The notes below the pieces were generated by a model that saw only the letters and a program-made list of their open reading frames with translations, searched no databases and had not been told where the DNA came from. A DNA stretch of 62,414 nucleotides from Halorubrum sp. SD626R. Its GTDB lineage: Archaea; Halobacteriota; Halobacteria; Halobacteriales; Haloferacaceae. Position 1 is the stretch's first letter; every line of letters starts with the position of its first letter. Position numbers and translations under genes: made by a program. The stretch lies in assembly GCF_001261915.1 (NCBI RefSeq), contig NZ_CVRT01000040.1:1-62414 (forward strand), read 5' to 3'. This document shows positions 50,963 through 60,209 of the stretch, one piece after another.

Positions 50963-51981
50963 CAGTCGAGCACCTCCGCGGCGGCGGCCAGGGCGTTCAG
51001 CTTCGCGCGGTACTTGTTGGCGGGCAGGTAGAACAGCTCGGTGTTCGGGGTGAGGTACGTCCGGTCGAACCCCTCGGCGGGGACCTGCGACTCGAACCAC
51101 TCGACGCGCTCCGCGACCGTCTCCGGCTCCTCGACGAGCGTGTTCTGCCCGTCGACGAGGCCGAGCGCGAGCGAGTCGGTGGCGCCGAACTCCTGGACGT
51201 TGTAGACGGTGTCGTCGCGGTCGCCGGCGACGAGGTCGAGCCCGAGCGCGTCGGCGCCCGCCTCGTCGACGAGGTGGGCGTACAGCTTCTCGCCGAGCGC
51301 GCCGTACGAGGTCTGGACGACCACGTCGGCGTCGGTCGCGTCGGCGACCGTCGCGATCGCGTCCGTCGCGGTCGACTCCGCCCCCTCGGCGGGCGGGTTC
51401 GTGACGAGCGACGGTTCAAGGAGGAACAGCGTCTCGTGGTCGGGGAACGCCGCCACCTCGCCCGCGAGGAACTCGGCGACCGCGGCCTGGAAGTCGGCCT
51501 CGTCGCCGTAGTGCTCGTTCGTCGCGAGGTCGGCGAGCGAGTACGGGCCGGGGAGCGTCGCCGCGAGCGACGCGTCGGCGGCGCCGTCGGCGTCGGCGAG
51601 CAGGTCGCCGGCCGCCTCCAGCTCGCGCGCCACGTCGCCGGAGAAGTCGAGGTCGTCGACGACGCGCGGGTCCCGGTAGAAGTTGTTGTTGTCGTAGTAC
51701 CGCACGATCCCGCCGGTCTCGACGGAATCGTGCACCGTCAGCGGGTGCGCGATCATGTCGTCCCAGCGGCCCTGCCCCTCGACGACGCGGTCGAGGCCGG
51801 CGTCCAGCTGGTCGTCGACGAACTCCGCGCGGACCTCGTCGTACTGCTCGACGATCGCCTCGCCCTCGTCGCCGCTCAACAGGTCTCCCTTCTGGTGGCC
51901 CTTGAGCTCCGAGAGCGTCTCTTTCGCCCAGTCCGGGAGCGGGTACAGCCCCGGCGTGGCCGCGACACGTTGGGTCATCAC
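50962..51981 (-). CDS. MetE-like protein, second (non-zinc) half
   Basis: A 339-residue paralogous TIM barrel that begins GLYPLPDWAKETLSELKGHQ and ends FDRTYLTPNTELFYLPANKY. It keeps the MetE fold (VVEGQGRWDDMIAHPLTVHD, LPGPYSLADLATNEHYGD) but the HVCYG zinc site reads VVQTSYGAL, so it probably serves as the structural or substrate-binding half for the next gene. A cgtataatatt box 26 bp upstream puts the transcript start at the GTG (51981) or the ATG at 51978. Confidence 0.85.
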   Translation of the reverse strand: MMTQRVAATPGLYPLPDWAKETLSELKGHQKGDLLSGDEGEAIVEQYDEVRAEFVDDQLDAGLDRVVEGQGRWDDMIAHPLTVHDSVETGGIVRYYDNNNFYRDPRVVDDLDFSGDVARELEAAGDLLADADGAADASLAATLPGPYSLADLATNEHYGDEADFQAAVAEFLAGEVAAFPDHETLFLLEPSLVTNPPAEGAESTATDAIATVADATDADVVVQTSYGALGEKLYAHLVDEAGADALGLDLVAGDRDDTVYNVQEFGATDSLALGLVDGQNTLVEEPETVAERVEWFESQVPAEGFDRTYLTPNTELFYLPANKYRAKLNALAAAAEVLD

Positions 51982-52000
51982 CAGAGGTTCGATATGCCGC

Positions 52001-52012
52001 CGTATAATATTT
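52001..52012 (-). promoter_or_regulatory. TATA box of the metE operon
   Basis: The AT-rich aaatattatacg (minus strand) is centred 26 bp before 51981, predicting a leaderless operon mRNA. The divergent BtuF-like gene has its own ggttaagc box at about 52059-52066, 27 bp before its ATG. Confidence 0.6.
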
Positions 52013-52089
52013 GCTAATGCGTTTCATGTCTAGTGGTTATTCACCTCGCCGGGCCGAAGGGTTAAGCCGCCGGTCGGGGACCGATCCTC

Positions 52090-53004
52090 ATGACCGTCGT
52101 CTCCCTGTTCCCCTCCGCGACCGAGCTGGCGGCCGCGCTCGGCGCGACCCCCGCCGCGGTCTCCCACCAGTGCGACCACCCGCCCGGGGTCGAGGACCGG
52201 CCGACCCTCACCGGGCTCGTCCGCGACCTCGACGCCGACCCCGCCGACCTCGACCGGATCGCCGCCCGCGACGACACCTACTACCTCGACGGCGACCGGC
52301 TCGCCGCGGCCGACCCCGACGTGATCCTCACGCAGGGCGTCTGCGCGGTCTGCGCGCTCGACGCCGGGCTCGCGCGCCGGGCTACCGAGTGTCTCGACCT
52401 CGACGCGGCGGTGCTCGACGTCCACGCCGACGACCTCGACGACGTCCTCGCGAACGTCGAGCGGGTCGGTGAGGCGGTTGGCCGCCCGGCGGCCGCGAGC
52501 GCGCTCCGCGACGACCTCGACGCCCGGATCGATGCCATCGCCGACGCGGTCCCCGCAACCCGGCCCCGCCCCCGCGTCGCCGTCCTCGACTGGACCGACC
52601 CGCTCCGTCACGCCGGGCTCTGGGTCCCCGATCTGGTCCGGATCGCCGGCGGGGAGCCCGGGCTCGTCGCGTCGAGCGAGCGGTCCCGAAAGGTGACCGC
52701 CGACGAACTGCGCGCCTTCGACCCGGAGGTCGTCGTCGTCGGGCCCTGCAGCGCCGACGTCGACGAGGCCGAGCGCGCGGCCCGCGACCTGCTGGCCCGA
52801 GAGGCGCTCGACGACGTGGCGGCGGTGCGGGACGGCCGCGTGTACGCGATGGACGGCACCGCCTACCTGAACCGCCACAGCCACCGCGTCGTCGACACGC
52901 TGGAGGCGCTGGCGACCGTGATTCGTCCCGACCGATTCGGGGAGTGCGACGAGAGGGTTCGGCGCGTCGACGCGGCGCCGGCCGGGGCCTCGCACGACGG
53001 GTGA
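52090..53004 (+). CDS. BtuF-like cobalamin-binding protein without signal peptide
   Basis: A 304-residue periplasmic-binding-protein fold of the BtuF/FhuD type: VVSLFPSATELAAALGATPA at the N-terminus, DRLAAADPDVILTQGVCAVC, VAVLDWTDPLRHAGLWVPDL, IAGGEPGLVASSERSRKVTA and VYAMDGTAYLNRHSHRVVDT. The protein begins directly with strand 1, with no signal peptide or lipobox, so it is probably cytoplasmic. No permease or ATPase gene is adjacent. It is divergent from the metE operon. Confidence 0.86.
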   Translation: MTVVSLFPSATELAAALGATPAAVSHQCDHPPGVEDRPTLTGLVRDLDADPADLDRIAARDDTYYLDGDRLAAADPDVILTQGVCAVCALDAGLARRATECLDLDAAVLDVHADDLDDVLANVERVGEAVGRPAAASALRDDLDARIDAIADAVPATRPRPRVAVLDWTDPLRHAGLWVPDLVRIAGGEPGLVASSERSRKVTADELRAFDPEVVVVGPCSADVDEAERAARDLLAREALDDVAAVRDGRVYAMDGTAYLNRHSHRVVDTLEALATVIRPDRFGECDERVRRVDAAPAGASHDG

Positions 53005-53011
53005 GCGCGCC

Positions 53012-53629
53012 TCATTCCCGCCGGTCGAGCCGCAACACGGTGAGCGTCTCGAACGGGAACGACTCCTCGACGACGGGCTCGCCCTCGAAGCCGGCCTCGT
53101 CGACCAGCGCGAGCACCTCGTCGTAGCCCGTCAGCGAGGAGACCAGGAGCAGGACGACGCCGCCCGGCGCGAGCACGCGTCCCACGTCGGCGAGGAACGG
53201 TTCGATGAGTTCGCGGCCCGACTCGCCGCCCGAGAGCGCGCGCTCCATCCAGTCGCCCCACTCGTTGTCGGGGTCGGTCGGGAGGTACGGCGGGTTGAAG
53301 CAGACGGTGTCGAACGCGTCCTCGCGGAACGGGGCACAGAGGTCGGCGACGACGCCCTCGACGCCGCGCTCGCGGGCCTCCCGCGCCGCGTGCGGGTTGA
53401 GGTCGGCGCCGACCACGTCGAGCCCGCGCTCCGCGGCGATCCGCTGAGCGACCCACCCCGAGCCGGTCCCGACCTCCAGCACCCGCCCGTGCGCCTCCTC
53501 CAGCGCCGCCTCCGCGAGCAGCCCGGAGTCCTCGGCCGGCTGATAGACGACCGCGTCGTCGGCGCCGCGGCGCGACGCGAGGCCGCCGCGGGGGTCGGGG
53601 TCGGCCGCCGGGTTGCCCTCGTCGCTCAC
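53012..53629 (-). CDS. HemK2/MTQ2-type protein methyltransferase
   Basis: A 205-residue Rossmann methyltransferase with VYQPAEDSGLLAEAAL, VLEVGTGSGWVAQRIAAERG (SAM motif I), VVGADLNPHAAREARERGV and FNPPYLPTDPDNEWGDW; NPPY is the Gln/Lys-methylating signature. The archaeal/eukaryal HemK2 methylates the GGQ Gln of release factor aRF1. It is the last gene of a 4-gene operon; its GTG overlaps the mscS stop by 4 bp. Confidence 0.92.
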   Translation of the reverse strand: MSDEGNPAADPDPRGGLASRRGADDAVVYQPAEDSGLLAEAALEEAHGRVLEVGTGSGWVAQRIAAERGLDVVGADLNPHAAREARERGVEGVVADLCAPFREDAFDTVCFNPPYLPTDPDNEWGDWMERALSGGESGRELIEPFLADVGRVLAPGGVVLLLVSSLTGYDEVLALVDEAGFEGEPVVEESFPFETLTVLRLDRRE

Positions 53630-54876
53630 TCGCCCGCCCCCTCCCCGCCGCCGTCGCCAGCCGGTTCACCGCCGTCGCCCCGGTTCCGGCCGCCGCGCGT
53701 CGCCGCCCGCCCCTCGACGGACGCATCGAGCTGCGGGCCGGACGCGTCCTCCGCCCGCGCTGAGAGCGTCTGCTGCGGGAACGGGATGACGATCCCCGCG
53801 TCTTCCAGCGCCGACTTGATCGCGCCCATCGCGGCCGTCTGGGTGCGCCAGCGCTTCCGCATGCTCGGGTTTCGGATCCAGTAGCGGGCGCCGAGGACGA
53901 CCGCCGAGTCGTCGAACCGCTTCGTCACGACGTCCGGCTCGGGCATCGCGGCGATGTCGTCGACATCGGCGACCGCCTCCTCGATCACCGCCGCCGCGCG
54001 CTCGATATCGGCCGCGTAGTCGACGCCGACCTCCACCTCGATTCGCAGGCGATTCCGGCGCGAGCGGTCGATTATCGACCCCGACCGCACGTCGTCGTTC
54101 GGCAGCGTGACGACCTCGCCGTCGAACGACCGCAGGCGGGTGCTCATGATCGATATCTCCGTGACGGTCCCCTCGTGGTCGCCGACCTCGACCCAGTCGC
54201 CGACCTCGAACGGCCGGGAGAACATCAGCACGAACCCGGCGAGGATCGCCCCGAGCGTCTGTCGGGCCGCCATCCCGACCACGATCCCGAGGAAGCCCGC
54301 TCCGACGAGGAGGCCGCCGACGTTGTCGGTGAACAGCCCGACGACGACGAGCAGCGCGAAGGTGTACACCGTCAGCTGCGTGAGCCGCCGGACCACCTCC
54401 TCCTGGTGGTCGGTGAGGACGCTGCTCTCGGCGGATATCTCGCGGATGACGCCGCCGAGGAAGTCGGTGACCGCGTAGGCGCTCGCCAGGAGCACCACCG
54501 CGATCACGACGTTCGACAGCTGGTCCGTGATCGCGGCCGCCTCGAACGCGCCCAGCAGCGCGCCGCTCCGGTCCCACACCACGAGCAGCGAGAGCGCCCC
54601 GAGCGCGGTGGCGGCGCCGACGGACGCCGAGAGCAGCAGTCGCCGCGTCGAGGAGACGTCGTCGTCCCGGCGCTTCGCCCAGGCGGTGAGGAGTCGGACC
54701 CCGAGCACGCCCGCGACGATCAGCGCCGAGGCGAGGGTCCGCCTGACGTTCTCAGTCAGGGCGCCGTAGAGGTCGCCGAGGGGAGTGGCGCCGCCGGTCA
54801 GAATCTCTGGCAGCGTCGCACCGGCCGTCCGCCCGACCGCGAGGGCGACGTCTGCGAGCGTCATCGGAGCGGTCAC
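53626..54876 (-). CDS. MscS-type mechanosensitive channel
   Basis: A 416-residue channel with about five helices, the pore-lining TM3 (LLVGAGFLGIVVGMAARQTL) and the MscS beta domain (FSRPFEVGDWVEVGDHEGTV, STRLRSFDGEVVTLPNDDVR). An alpha/beta domain ends GIVIPFPQQTLSA, and a disordered tail follows. It releases solutes on osmotic downshock, important in salt-in cells. GTG start inside the ksgA stop, 4-bp overlap. Confidence 0.92.
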   Translation of the reverse strand: MTAPMTLADVALAVGRTAGATLPEILTGGATPLGDLYGALTENVRRTLASALIVAGVLGVRLLTAWAKRRDDDVSSTRRLLLSASVGAATALGALSLLVVWDRSGALLGAFEAAAITDQLSNVVIAVVLLASAYAVTDFLGGVIREISAESSVLTDHQEEVVRRLTQLTVYTFALLVVVGLFTDNVGGLLVGAGFLGIVVGMAARQTLGAILAGFVLMFSRPFEVGDWVEVGDHEGTVTEISIMSTRLRSFDGEVVTLPNDDVRSGSIIDRSRRNRLRIEVEVGVDYAADIERAAAVIEEAVADVDDIAAMPEPDVVTKRFDDSAVVLGARYWIRNPSMRKRWRTQTAAMGAIKSALEDAGIVIPFPQQTLSARAEDASGPQLDASVEGRAATRGGRNRGDGGEPAGDGGGEGAGE

Positions 54877-55772
54877 ACCTCGGTCGGCGAGCCGCGCTCG
54901 CGGGCCAGCTCCGCCAGCGCGGCGAACGCGCTCGGCTCCAGCGTGCCGGGTCGCCGGCGAAGCAGCTCCTCGTCGGCGGCCTCGACGACCGCGTCCGGGT
55001 CGTCCAGCCCGGAGATATGGCCGGTGTTCCGGATCGCGTTCCGCACCGTCTTACGCCGCTGGGTGAACAGCGCCTTCACGAACCGGAGGAAGAAGGCCTC
55101 GTCGCCGACCGCGTAGTCGGGGTCGCGCGGCGTGCACCTGACGACGGCGCTCTCGACGGCGGGCTGGGGGTCGAACGCCTCCTTGGGGACGCGCTCGACG
55201 ACATCGACGTCGGCGTAGTGCTGGGCGGACACCGAGAGCCGGCCGTACTCGGACTCGCCGGCCGACGCGGCCATGCGCTCGGCGAACTCGGCCTGGAACA
55301 TCAGTACGAGCGGCTTCCCCTCCGGCAGCAGCCGGAAGGCGATCTCCGAGGAGACGCCGTACGGGAGGTTGGCGACGCAGGCGGTGAACTCCGGGAGATC
55401 GACGTCGAGCGCGTCTCCCTCGATCACGTCGAGGAGGCCGTCGTCGACCGCGGCCGCGAACTCCTCGCGGAGGAAGTCGGCGAAGGTCCCGTCGCGCTCG
55501 ATCACGGAGAGGCGGCCGGGAGAGTCTCGATCCTCGGCGGTAATAGCCGCCAGCAGCCGGTCGGTGAGCGCGCCCGCGCCCCCGCCGACCTCCAGGAGGT
55601 GGCTCTCGTCCGCGTCGCCCGGGAGGTACCCGGGGATCCGGTCGAGCACGCGGTCGTCGACGAGGAAGTGCTGGTCGCGCTCGGGGTTCGCGCGCTCCCC
55701 GGCGCGCCGCGCGAGGGCGTCGGGGTCGCGGTCCCCGTACGCCGCGGTCTCACCCGTCGATAGGTCGGTCAT
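54873..55772 (-). CDS. ksgA: 16S rRNA dimethyladenosine transferase
   Basis: KsgA/Dim1 dimethylates two adjacent adenosines in the 3' helix of 16S rRNA late in 30S assembly. The 299 residues contain NPERDQHFLVDDRVLDRI, LLEVGGGAGALTDRLL (SAM motif I), VANLPYGVSSEIAFRLL (NLPY catalytic), VLMFQAEFAERMAAS and PKEAFDPQPAVESAVV, then FTQRRKTVRNAI. Full length. The next gene (mscS) overlaps its stop; the DUF655 gene is 43 bp upstream. Confidence 0.95.
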   Translation of the reverse strand: MTDLSTGETAAYGDRDPDALARRAGERANPERDQHFLVDDRVLDRIPGYLPGDADESHLLEVGGGAGALTDRLLAAITAEDRDSPGRLSVIERDGTFADFLREEFAAAVDDGLLDVIEGDALDVDLPEFTACVANLPYGVSSEIAFRLLPEGKPLVLMFQAEFAERMAASAGESEYGRLSVSAQHYADVDVVERVPKEAFDPQPAVESAVVRCTPRDPDYAVGDEAFFLRFVKALFTQRRKTVRNAIRNTGHISGLDDPDAVVEAADEELLRRRPGTLEPSAFAALAELARERGSPTEV

Positions 55773-55815
55773 GGCCGCGATACGCCGGCGTTCCGGGTAA
55801 AAGTCCCGTTTCGGC

Positions 55816-56421
55816 TCACTCCTCGCGCCCGGCGAACGTCCGGTACTTCAGGTCGTCCTTCTGAACCTCCTCGACGATCCGCTCGACGATCACCTCCCGC
55901 GGGCGGTGGAGCCCCGAGACGCGATCGGACACCTCTTCGAAGCTCTCGAAGGGCCCGCGCTTGCGCTCGTCGAGGACGTTGTTCCGGAGCTGCTTGCCCA
56001 CCCCCGGGAGGAGGTTGAGCTGGTGGAGCCGGAGCGTGATCGGTCCGGCCTCGTTGTAGAAGTCGACGAAGCGCCGCTCGGCGGCGTCGACGATCTCCTC
56101 GACGGCGTACTCCACCTCCGCGGCCGCGTTCCGGGTGAGGCCGTCGTACTCCACCTCGTTGTACCGGCCGACCGCCGGGCCGCCGAGCGCGACCCGGTCG
56201 CTCACTGACGCGTCCGCACTCTCGTCGAGCGCGAGCTCGTACAGCCGGAACGACTCGGTCCCGAGGCCGTACGCGACCGGCGTCTTCCGCGAGGGGGGCC
56301 GGTCGTCGTCCGGCCGCCCGTTCGGCAACACGTCCAGCAGGACGACGACGGGCCCCTCGTCGGCGTCCGCCGCGTCGGGTCCGTCTCCCGCGTCGGGCGC
56401 GTCGGAGTCGGGATCGCTCAT
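55816..56421 (-). CDS. DUF655 RNA-binding-like protein
   Basis: A 201-residue protein. After an acidic leader of about 25 residues, VVVLLDVLPNGRPDDDRPPS and TPVAYGLGTESFRLYELAL form an OB-like part. A helix-hairpin-helix region follows: LHQLNLLPGVGKQLRNNVLD, GPFESFEEVSDRVSGLHRPR. This is DUF655, nearly always next to ksgA in archaea and probably acting in translation or RNA processing. The usual rpl21e and rpoF genes do not precede it here; thiolase does. Confidence 0.9.
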   Translation of the reverse strand: MSDPDSDAPDAGDGPDAADADEGPVVVLLDVLPNGRPDDDRPPSRKTPVAYGLGTESFRLYELALDESADASVSDRVALGGPAVGRYNEVEYDGLTRNAAAEVEYAVEEIVDAAERRFVDFYNEAGPITLRLHQLNLLPGVGKQLRNNVLDERKRGPFESFEEVSDRVSGLHRPREVIVERIVEEVQKDDLKYRTFAGREE

Positions 56422-56468
56422 ACTCGTTTTACGCCACCGAACGGTGAAAAAACCGCTGCCGCGCCGAC

Positions 56469-57611
56469 CTATCGCGAGAACTCGATCGCGGCGCCCTGCC
56501 CGAAGCCGACGCAGAGGGTCGCGAGCCCGCGGTCGGCGTCGCGCTTCTCCATCTCGTGGAGCAGCGTGACGGGGAGGCGCGCCCCGGAGGCGCCGAGCGG
56601 GTGACCGAGCGCGATGGCGCCGCCGTTGACGTTGTAGACGTCCTCGTCGACGCCGAGCTCGCGGCGAGAGTACTCGCACTGGGAGGCGAACGCCTCGTTG
56701 AGCTCCACCAGGTCGTAGTCGTCGATAGACCGGCCGGCGCGGTCGAGGAGCCCCCGCGTCGCGGGCACCGGGCCGATCCCCATCACGGTCGGGTCGACGC
56801 CCGCGACGTTGTTCGTGCCCACCTCGGCGAGCACGTCGAGCCCGTGGTCCTCGGCGAACGCCTTACTCGTCACCAGCGTCAGCGACGCGCCGTCGGATAT
56901 CTGCGAGGCGTTCCCGGCCGTCACCGTGCCGTCGCCCGTGAACGCGGGCGGCAGGTCGGCGAGCGTCTCGGCCGTCGTGTCGGGGCGGATTCCCTCGTCT
57001 TCCTCGACGAGCCCGTCGCCGGTCTCCATCGGGACGATCTCGTCGTCGAACCGGCCGGCGTCGGTCGCCTCGGCGGCGCGCCGATGGCTCCGGGCGGCGT
57101 ACTCGTCCTGCGCCTCGCGGCTCACGTCGTACTCCTCGGCGACCTTCTCGGCCGTCATCCCCATCTGGAGTTGGAAGACGTTGTACTCCTCCGAGAGCTC
57201 GGGATGGAGGTGCTCGTAGGCGTCGCCGTCCATCGGGACGCGGCTCATGTTCTCGACGCCCCCGGCGATGACGCAGTCGCGGTTCCCGGCCGCGACCGCG
57301 TCCGACGCCGAGATGATCGCCTGCATCGAGGAGGCGCACCAGCGGTTGATCGAGGTCGCGGGCACCGACTCGCCGAGCTCCGAGAGCAGCGCGATGACGC
57401 GGGCGACGTTGTTGTCCTGCTCGGTGCGCTGCTGGGCGACGCCCCACATCAGGTCGTCGACGTGGTCGCCCGTCAGCCCGGTCTCCGCGAGGACGTGGTC
57501 GATGAGCGTCGTCGAGAGGTCCTCGCTCCGGACGTCGGCGTAGACGCCCCCGTCTTTCCCCTGCGGCGTCCGGTGGGCGGCGGCGATAACCGGCGTGGTC
57601 TCGTCTGTCAT
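56469..57611 (-). CDS. Thiolase family protein (acetyl-CoA acetyltransferase)
   Basis: A 380-residue thiolase that condenses or cleaves acyl-CoAs. The nucleophilic Cys is in SINRWCASSMQAI (C92), followed by VIAGGVENMSRVPM, LNEAFASQ (near 310), the His in NGGAIALGHPLGASGAR and the second Cys in LATLCVGFGQGAA. Biosynthetic (acetoacetyl-CoA toward mevalonate) and degradative roles are both possible. A ccatttaag box lies about 30 bp upstream. Confidence 0.93.
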   Translation of the reverse strand: MTDETTPVIAAAHRTPQGKDGGVYADVRSEDLSTTLIDHVLAETGLTGDHVDDLMWGVAQQRTEQDNNVARVIALLSELGESVPATSINRWCASSMQAIISASDAVAAGNRDCVIAGGVENMSRVPMDGDAYEHLHPELSEEYNVFQLQMGMTAEKVAEEYDVSREAQDEYAARSHRRAAEATDAGRFDDEIVPMETGDGLVEEDEGIRPDTTAETLADLPPAFTGDGTVTAGNASQISDGASLTLVTSKAFAEDHGLDVLAEVGTNNVAGVDPTVMGIGPVPATRGLLDRAGRSIDDYDLVELNEAFASQCEYSRRELGVDEDVYNVNGGAIALGHPLGASGARLPVTLLHEMEKRDADRGLATLCVGFGQGAAIEFSR

Positions 57612-57674
57612 GAACGATCAGAGACCGGTGACGCTCTTAAATGGCCGTGGAACCGCCGGGAATCCGGCCGCGGT

Positions 57675-59261
57675 TTACGGCTCGTCGGCGAGGAGCGGTT
57701 CGCCGGTCATCTCCGGCGGGCGGTCGAGCCCGATCAGCTCCACGAGCGTCGGCGCGATGTCGCACAGCGACCCGCCCTCGCGGATCGCGTACCCGCCGTC
57801 GTCGCCGTCGGGAGTCAGATAGACGAACGGGACCGGGTTGAACGTGTGCGCGGTGTGGGGGTCCTCGGGCGTCCCCATGTCGTCGGCGTTGCCGTGGTCG
57901 GCCGTCACGATCGCGTGGCCGCCCGCGTCGGCGACCGCGTCGAGGAGCCGGTCGAGCTGCGCGTCGACGACCTCGACGGCCGCGACCGCGGCGTCGAAGT
58001 CGCCGGTGTGGCCCACCATGTCCGGGTTCGCGTAGTTGAGGACCATCAGGTCCGGATCGTCCTCGTCGATGATCCCGATCGCCTCGTCGGTGAGCTCCGG
58101 GGCGGACATCTCCGGCTGGAGGTCGTACGTTGGGACATCGGGGCTCTCGACGATCTCGCGAAACTCGCCCGGGAACTCCACCTCCCGGCCGCCGTTGAGG
58201 AAGTAGGTCACGTGGGGGTACTTCTCCGACTCGGCGATCCGGAGCTGGGCGAGTCCCGCGTCGGCGACGACCTCGCCGATCGTGTTCTCGGGGGCCTCCG
58301 GCGGGAACGCCACCGGGAAGTCGAACGTCTCGTCGTACTCAGTGGCCGTCGTCAGCCGGACGTCGGGCTGGTCGAGCTCGAACGGCCACTCGGGCCGCGT
58401 GTCGGTGAGCAGCCGAACGAGCTGGCGGGCGCGGTCCGCCCGGAAGTTGAAGAAGATCACCGCGTCGCCGTCGGCAAGTGCGGGCTCCTCGCCGACGAGG
58501 GTCGGCTCGATGAACTCGTCCGTCTCGCCGCGGGCGTGGGCCTCGGTCGCGGCCTCGACAGCCGTTTCGGCCTCGTGCGGCGCCTCGCGCTCGACGATCG
58601 CGTCGTACGCCTTCCGCGTGCGCTCCCAGTTCTCGTCGCGGTCCATCGCGTGGTACCGCCCCGTGACGGTCGCGACCCGTCCCGTCCCGCGCTCCTCCGC
58701 CTTGGCCTCAACCTCGGCGAGGAAGCGGTCGGCGATCTCGGGGGCGGTGTCGCGGCCGTCCGTGAACGCGTGCGTCGTCGCCGGCACCCCCGCGTCGGCC
58801 GCGGCGTCGATCAGCGCGAGCAGGTGCTCGACGTCGGAGTGGACGCCGCCGTCGGAGACGAGGCCCATGAGGTGGACCCGCCCGCCGGTCGACGCCGCGT
58901 GTTCGAGCGCCCCCGCGATTGCGTCGTTGTCGGAGAGCGATCCCTCCGCGAGCGCGTCCGTGATCCGGGTGTACGCCTGCTTGACCACGCGGCCCGCGCC
59001 GATGTTCAGGTGGCCGACCTCCGAGTTCCCCATCTGCCCTTCGGGGAGCCCCACGCGCCGCCCGTGGACGACGAGGCGGCCGTCCGCGCCGCGCTCGGTC
59101 GCGTCCTCGAACGCCGGCGTGTCGGCGGCCGCGACCGCGTCCCGGCCGGCCGGTCGCCCCGAGGGGTCGGCCGTCTCGCCGTCCGCGCCGTCCGCGCCGT
59201 CGCCCCCGCCCGCGCCGCTCCCGAGTCCCCAGCCGTCGAGGACGATGAGTGCCGTCTCCAT
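57675..59261 (-). CDS. gpmI: 2,3-bisphosphoglycerate-independent phosphoglycerate mutase
   Basis: GpmI interconverts 3- and 2-phosphoglycerate through a phosphoserine. The 528-residue protein has the metal Asp in LIVLDGWGLG, the Ser nucleophile in GLPEGQMGNSEVGHLNIGAG (S80), HLMGLVSDGGVHSDVEH, GRDTAPEIA, DGDAVIFFNFRADRARQLVR and the second metal site in HAIVTADHGNADDM. Residues 14-38 form a Gly/Asp insert. The start at 59261 (METALIVLDGWG) is preferred; an ATG at 59282 would add seven residues. Confidence 0.93.
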   Translation of the reverse strand: METALIVLDGWGLGSGAGGGDGADGADGETADPSGRPAGRDAVAAADTPAFEDATERGADGRLVVHGRRVGLPEGQMGNSEVGHLNIGAGRVVKQAYTRITDALAEGSLSDNDAIAGALEHAASTGGRVHLMGLVSDGGVHSDVEHLLALIDAAADAGVPATTHAFTDGRDTAPEIADRFLAEVEAKAEERGTGRVATVTGRYHAMDRDENWERTRKAYDAIVEREAPHEAETAVEAATEAHARGETDEFIEPTLVGEEPALADGDAVIFFNFRADRARQLVRLLTDTRPEWPFELDQPDVRLTTATEYDETFDFPVAFPPEAPENTIGEVVADAGLAQLRIAESEKYPHVTYFLNGGREVEFPGEFREIVESPDVPTYDLQPEMSAPELTDEAIGIIDEDDPDLMVLNYANPDMVGHTGDFDAAVAAVEVVDAQLDRLLDAVADAGGHAIVTADHGNADDMGTPEDPHTAHTFNPVPFVYLTPDGDDGGYAIREGGSLCDIAPTLVELIGLDRPPEMTGEPLLADEP

Positions 59262-59426
59262 ACGCCCCGTTCCGCTCCCCATGGTAACTACCCTTCGCTC
59301 CGGGCGACGAGGGAAACCGACCGAGAGACGGTCGCCTGCGAACCCCGGGACGAGGCGGGGTCTCGCCGCGATCCTCGCGCGCCCCGGAAGCCAGCCTTTT
59401 ACGTGCTGGACGCTAACTATACGTTA

Positions 59427-60092
59427 ATGGACTCCGCGGTACTGCTCGATCTCCTCGGGAACGAGAACCGGCGGCGCATCCTCCGGCTGCTCGCGACCAA
59501 GCCCTGCTACGTCACGGAGATCTCGGAGTACCTCGACGTGAGCCCGAAGGCGGTCATCGACCACCTGCGCAAGCTGGAGGAGGCCGGCCTGATCGAGTCG
59601 ACGACCGACGACCAGCGCCGGAAGTACTTCCGGATCACCCGCAGCCTCCGGCTGGAGGTGAGCGTCTCCCCGTACGGCTTCGGCGCGAAGAGCGCCTACC
59701 CCGCCAAGAACAGCCTCGACATGTCCGGCCGTTGCCCCCACCTCACCATCGAGGCGCCCGACGGCTCGGGGACGTCGAACGACATCGCCGACCTCGCGGG
59801 CGAGTACGCCCGCCTCCAGGACCTCGACCGCGAGCTCTCGCTGGCCCAGCGGTGGGTGCAGGGCCGGGTCGAAGACACCCTCGCGCGGATCGACGAGCGG
59901 CTCGGCACCGAGGCCGACAGCCGGTTCTACGCCGCGATCCTCGCCGCGGTGATCGAGACGGACGGGACGCCCGCGGCCGTGGCCGACGAGGTCGGGGCCC
60001 GCGAGGAGGCCGTCGGCGACGCGCTCGGTCGGCTCGCCGACGTCGGCGTACTCGCCCGCGACGGCGACGCCGAGCGATATCGAGTCCGGTAG
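59427..60092 (+). CDS. ArsR-type winged-helix regulator with extended C-terminus
   Basis: A 221-residue regulator. The winged helix (1-75) reads LLDLLGNENRRRILRLLATK, CYVTEISEYLDVSPKAVIDH, LRKLEEAGLIESTTDDQRRK. A conserved segment SLRLEVSVSPYGFGAKSAYP and a helical region (LQDLDRELSLAQRWVQGRVE) follow. The last 60 residues look like a second helix-turn-helix (TPAAVADEVGAREEAVGDAL). A ccttttac box about 28 bp upstream selects the ATG at 59427. Target unknown. Confidence 0.87.
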   Translation: MDSAVLLDLLGNENRRRILRLLATKPCYVTEISEYLDVSPKAVIDHLRKLEEAGLIESTTDDQRRKYFRITRSLRLEVSVSPYGFGAKSAYPAKNSLDMSGRCPHLTIEAPDGSGTSNDIADLAGEYARLQDLDRELSLAQRWVQGRVEDTLARIDERLGTEADSRFYAAILAAVIETDGTPAAVADEVGAREEAVGDALGRLADVGVLARDGDAERYRVR

Positions 60093-60209
60093 CGGGCCGG
60101 CGCGCCGACGCGGACTCCCCCTCCGCGTCCCCGCTCACTCTCCGCGCTCCTCCCCCGCACGGCCGGCCGCTTCCGGAACCTTTTGGACCGCGCCCGGAGG
60201 AGGACGCGT

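Noticed and set aside
56556..60092. A 1178-codon open frame on the plus strand
   Set aside because: It lies antisense to thiolase and gpmI; long antisense frames are common in GC-rich DNA. Only its last part (59427-60092) is a real gene.
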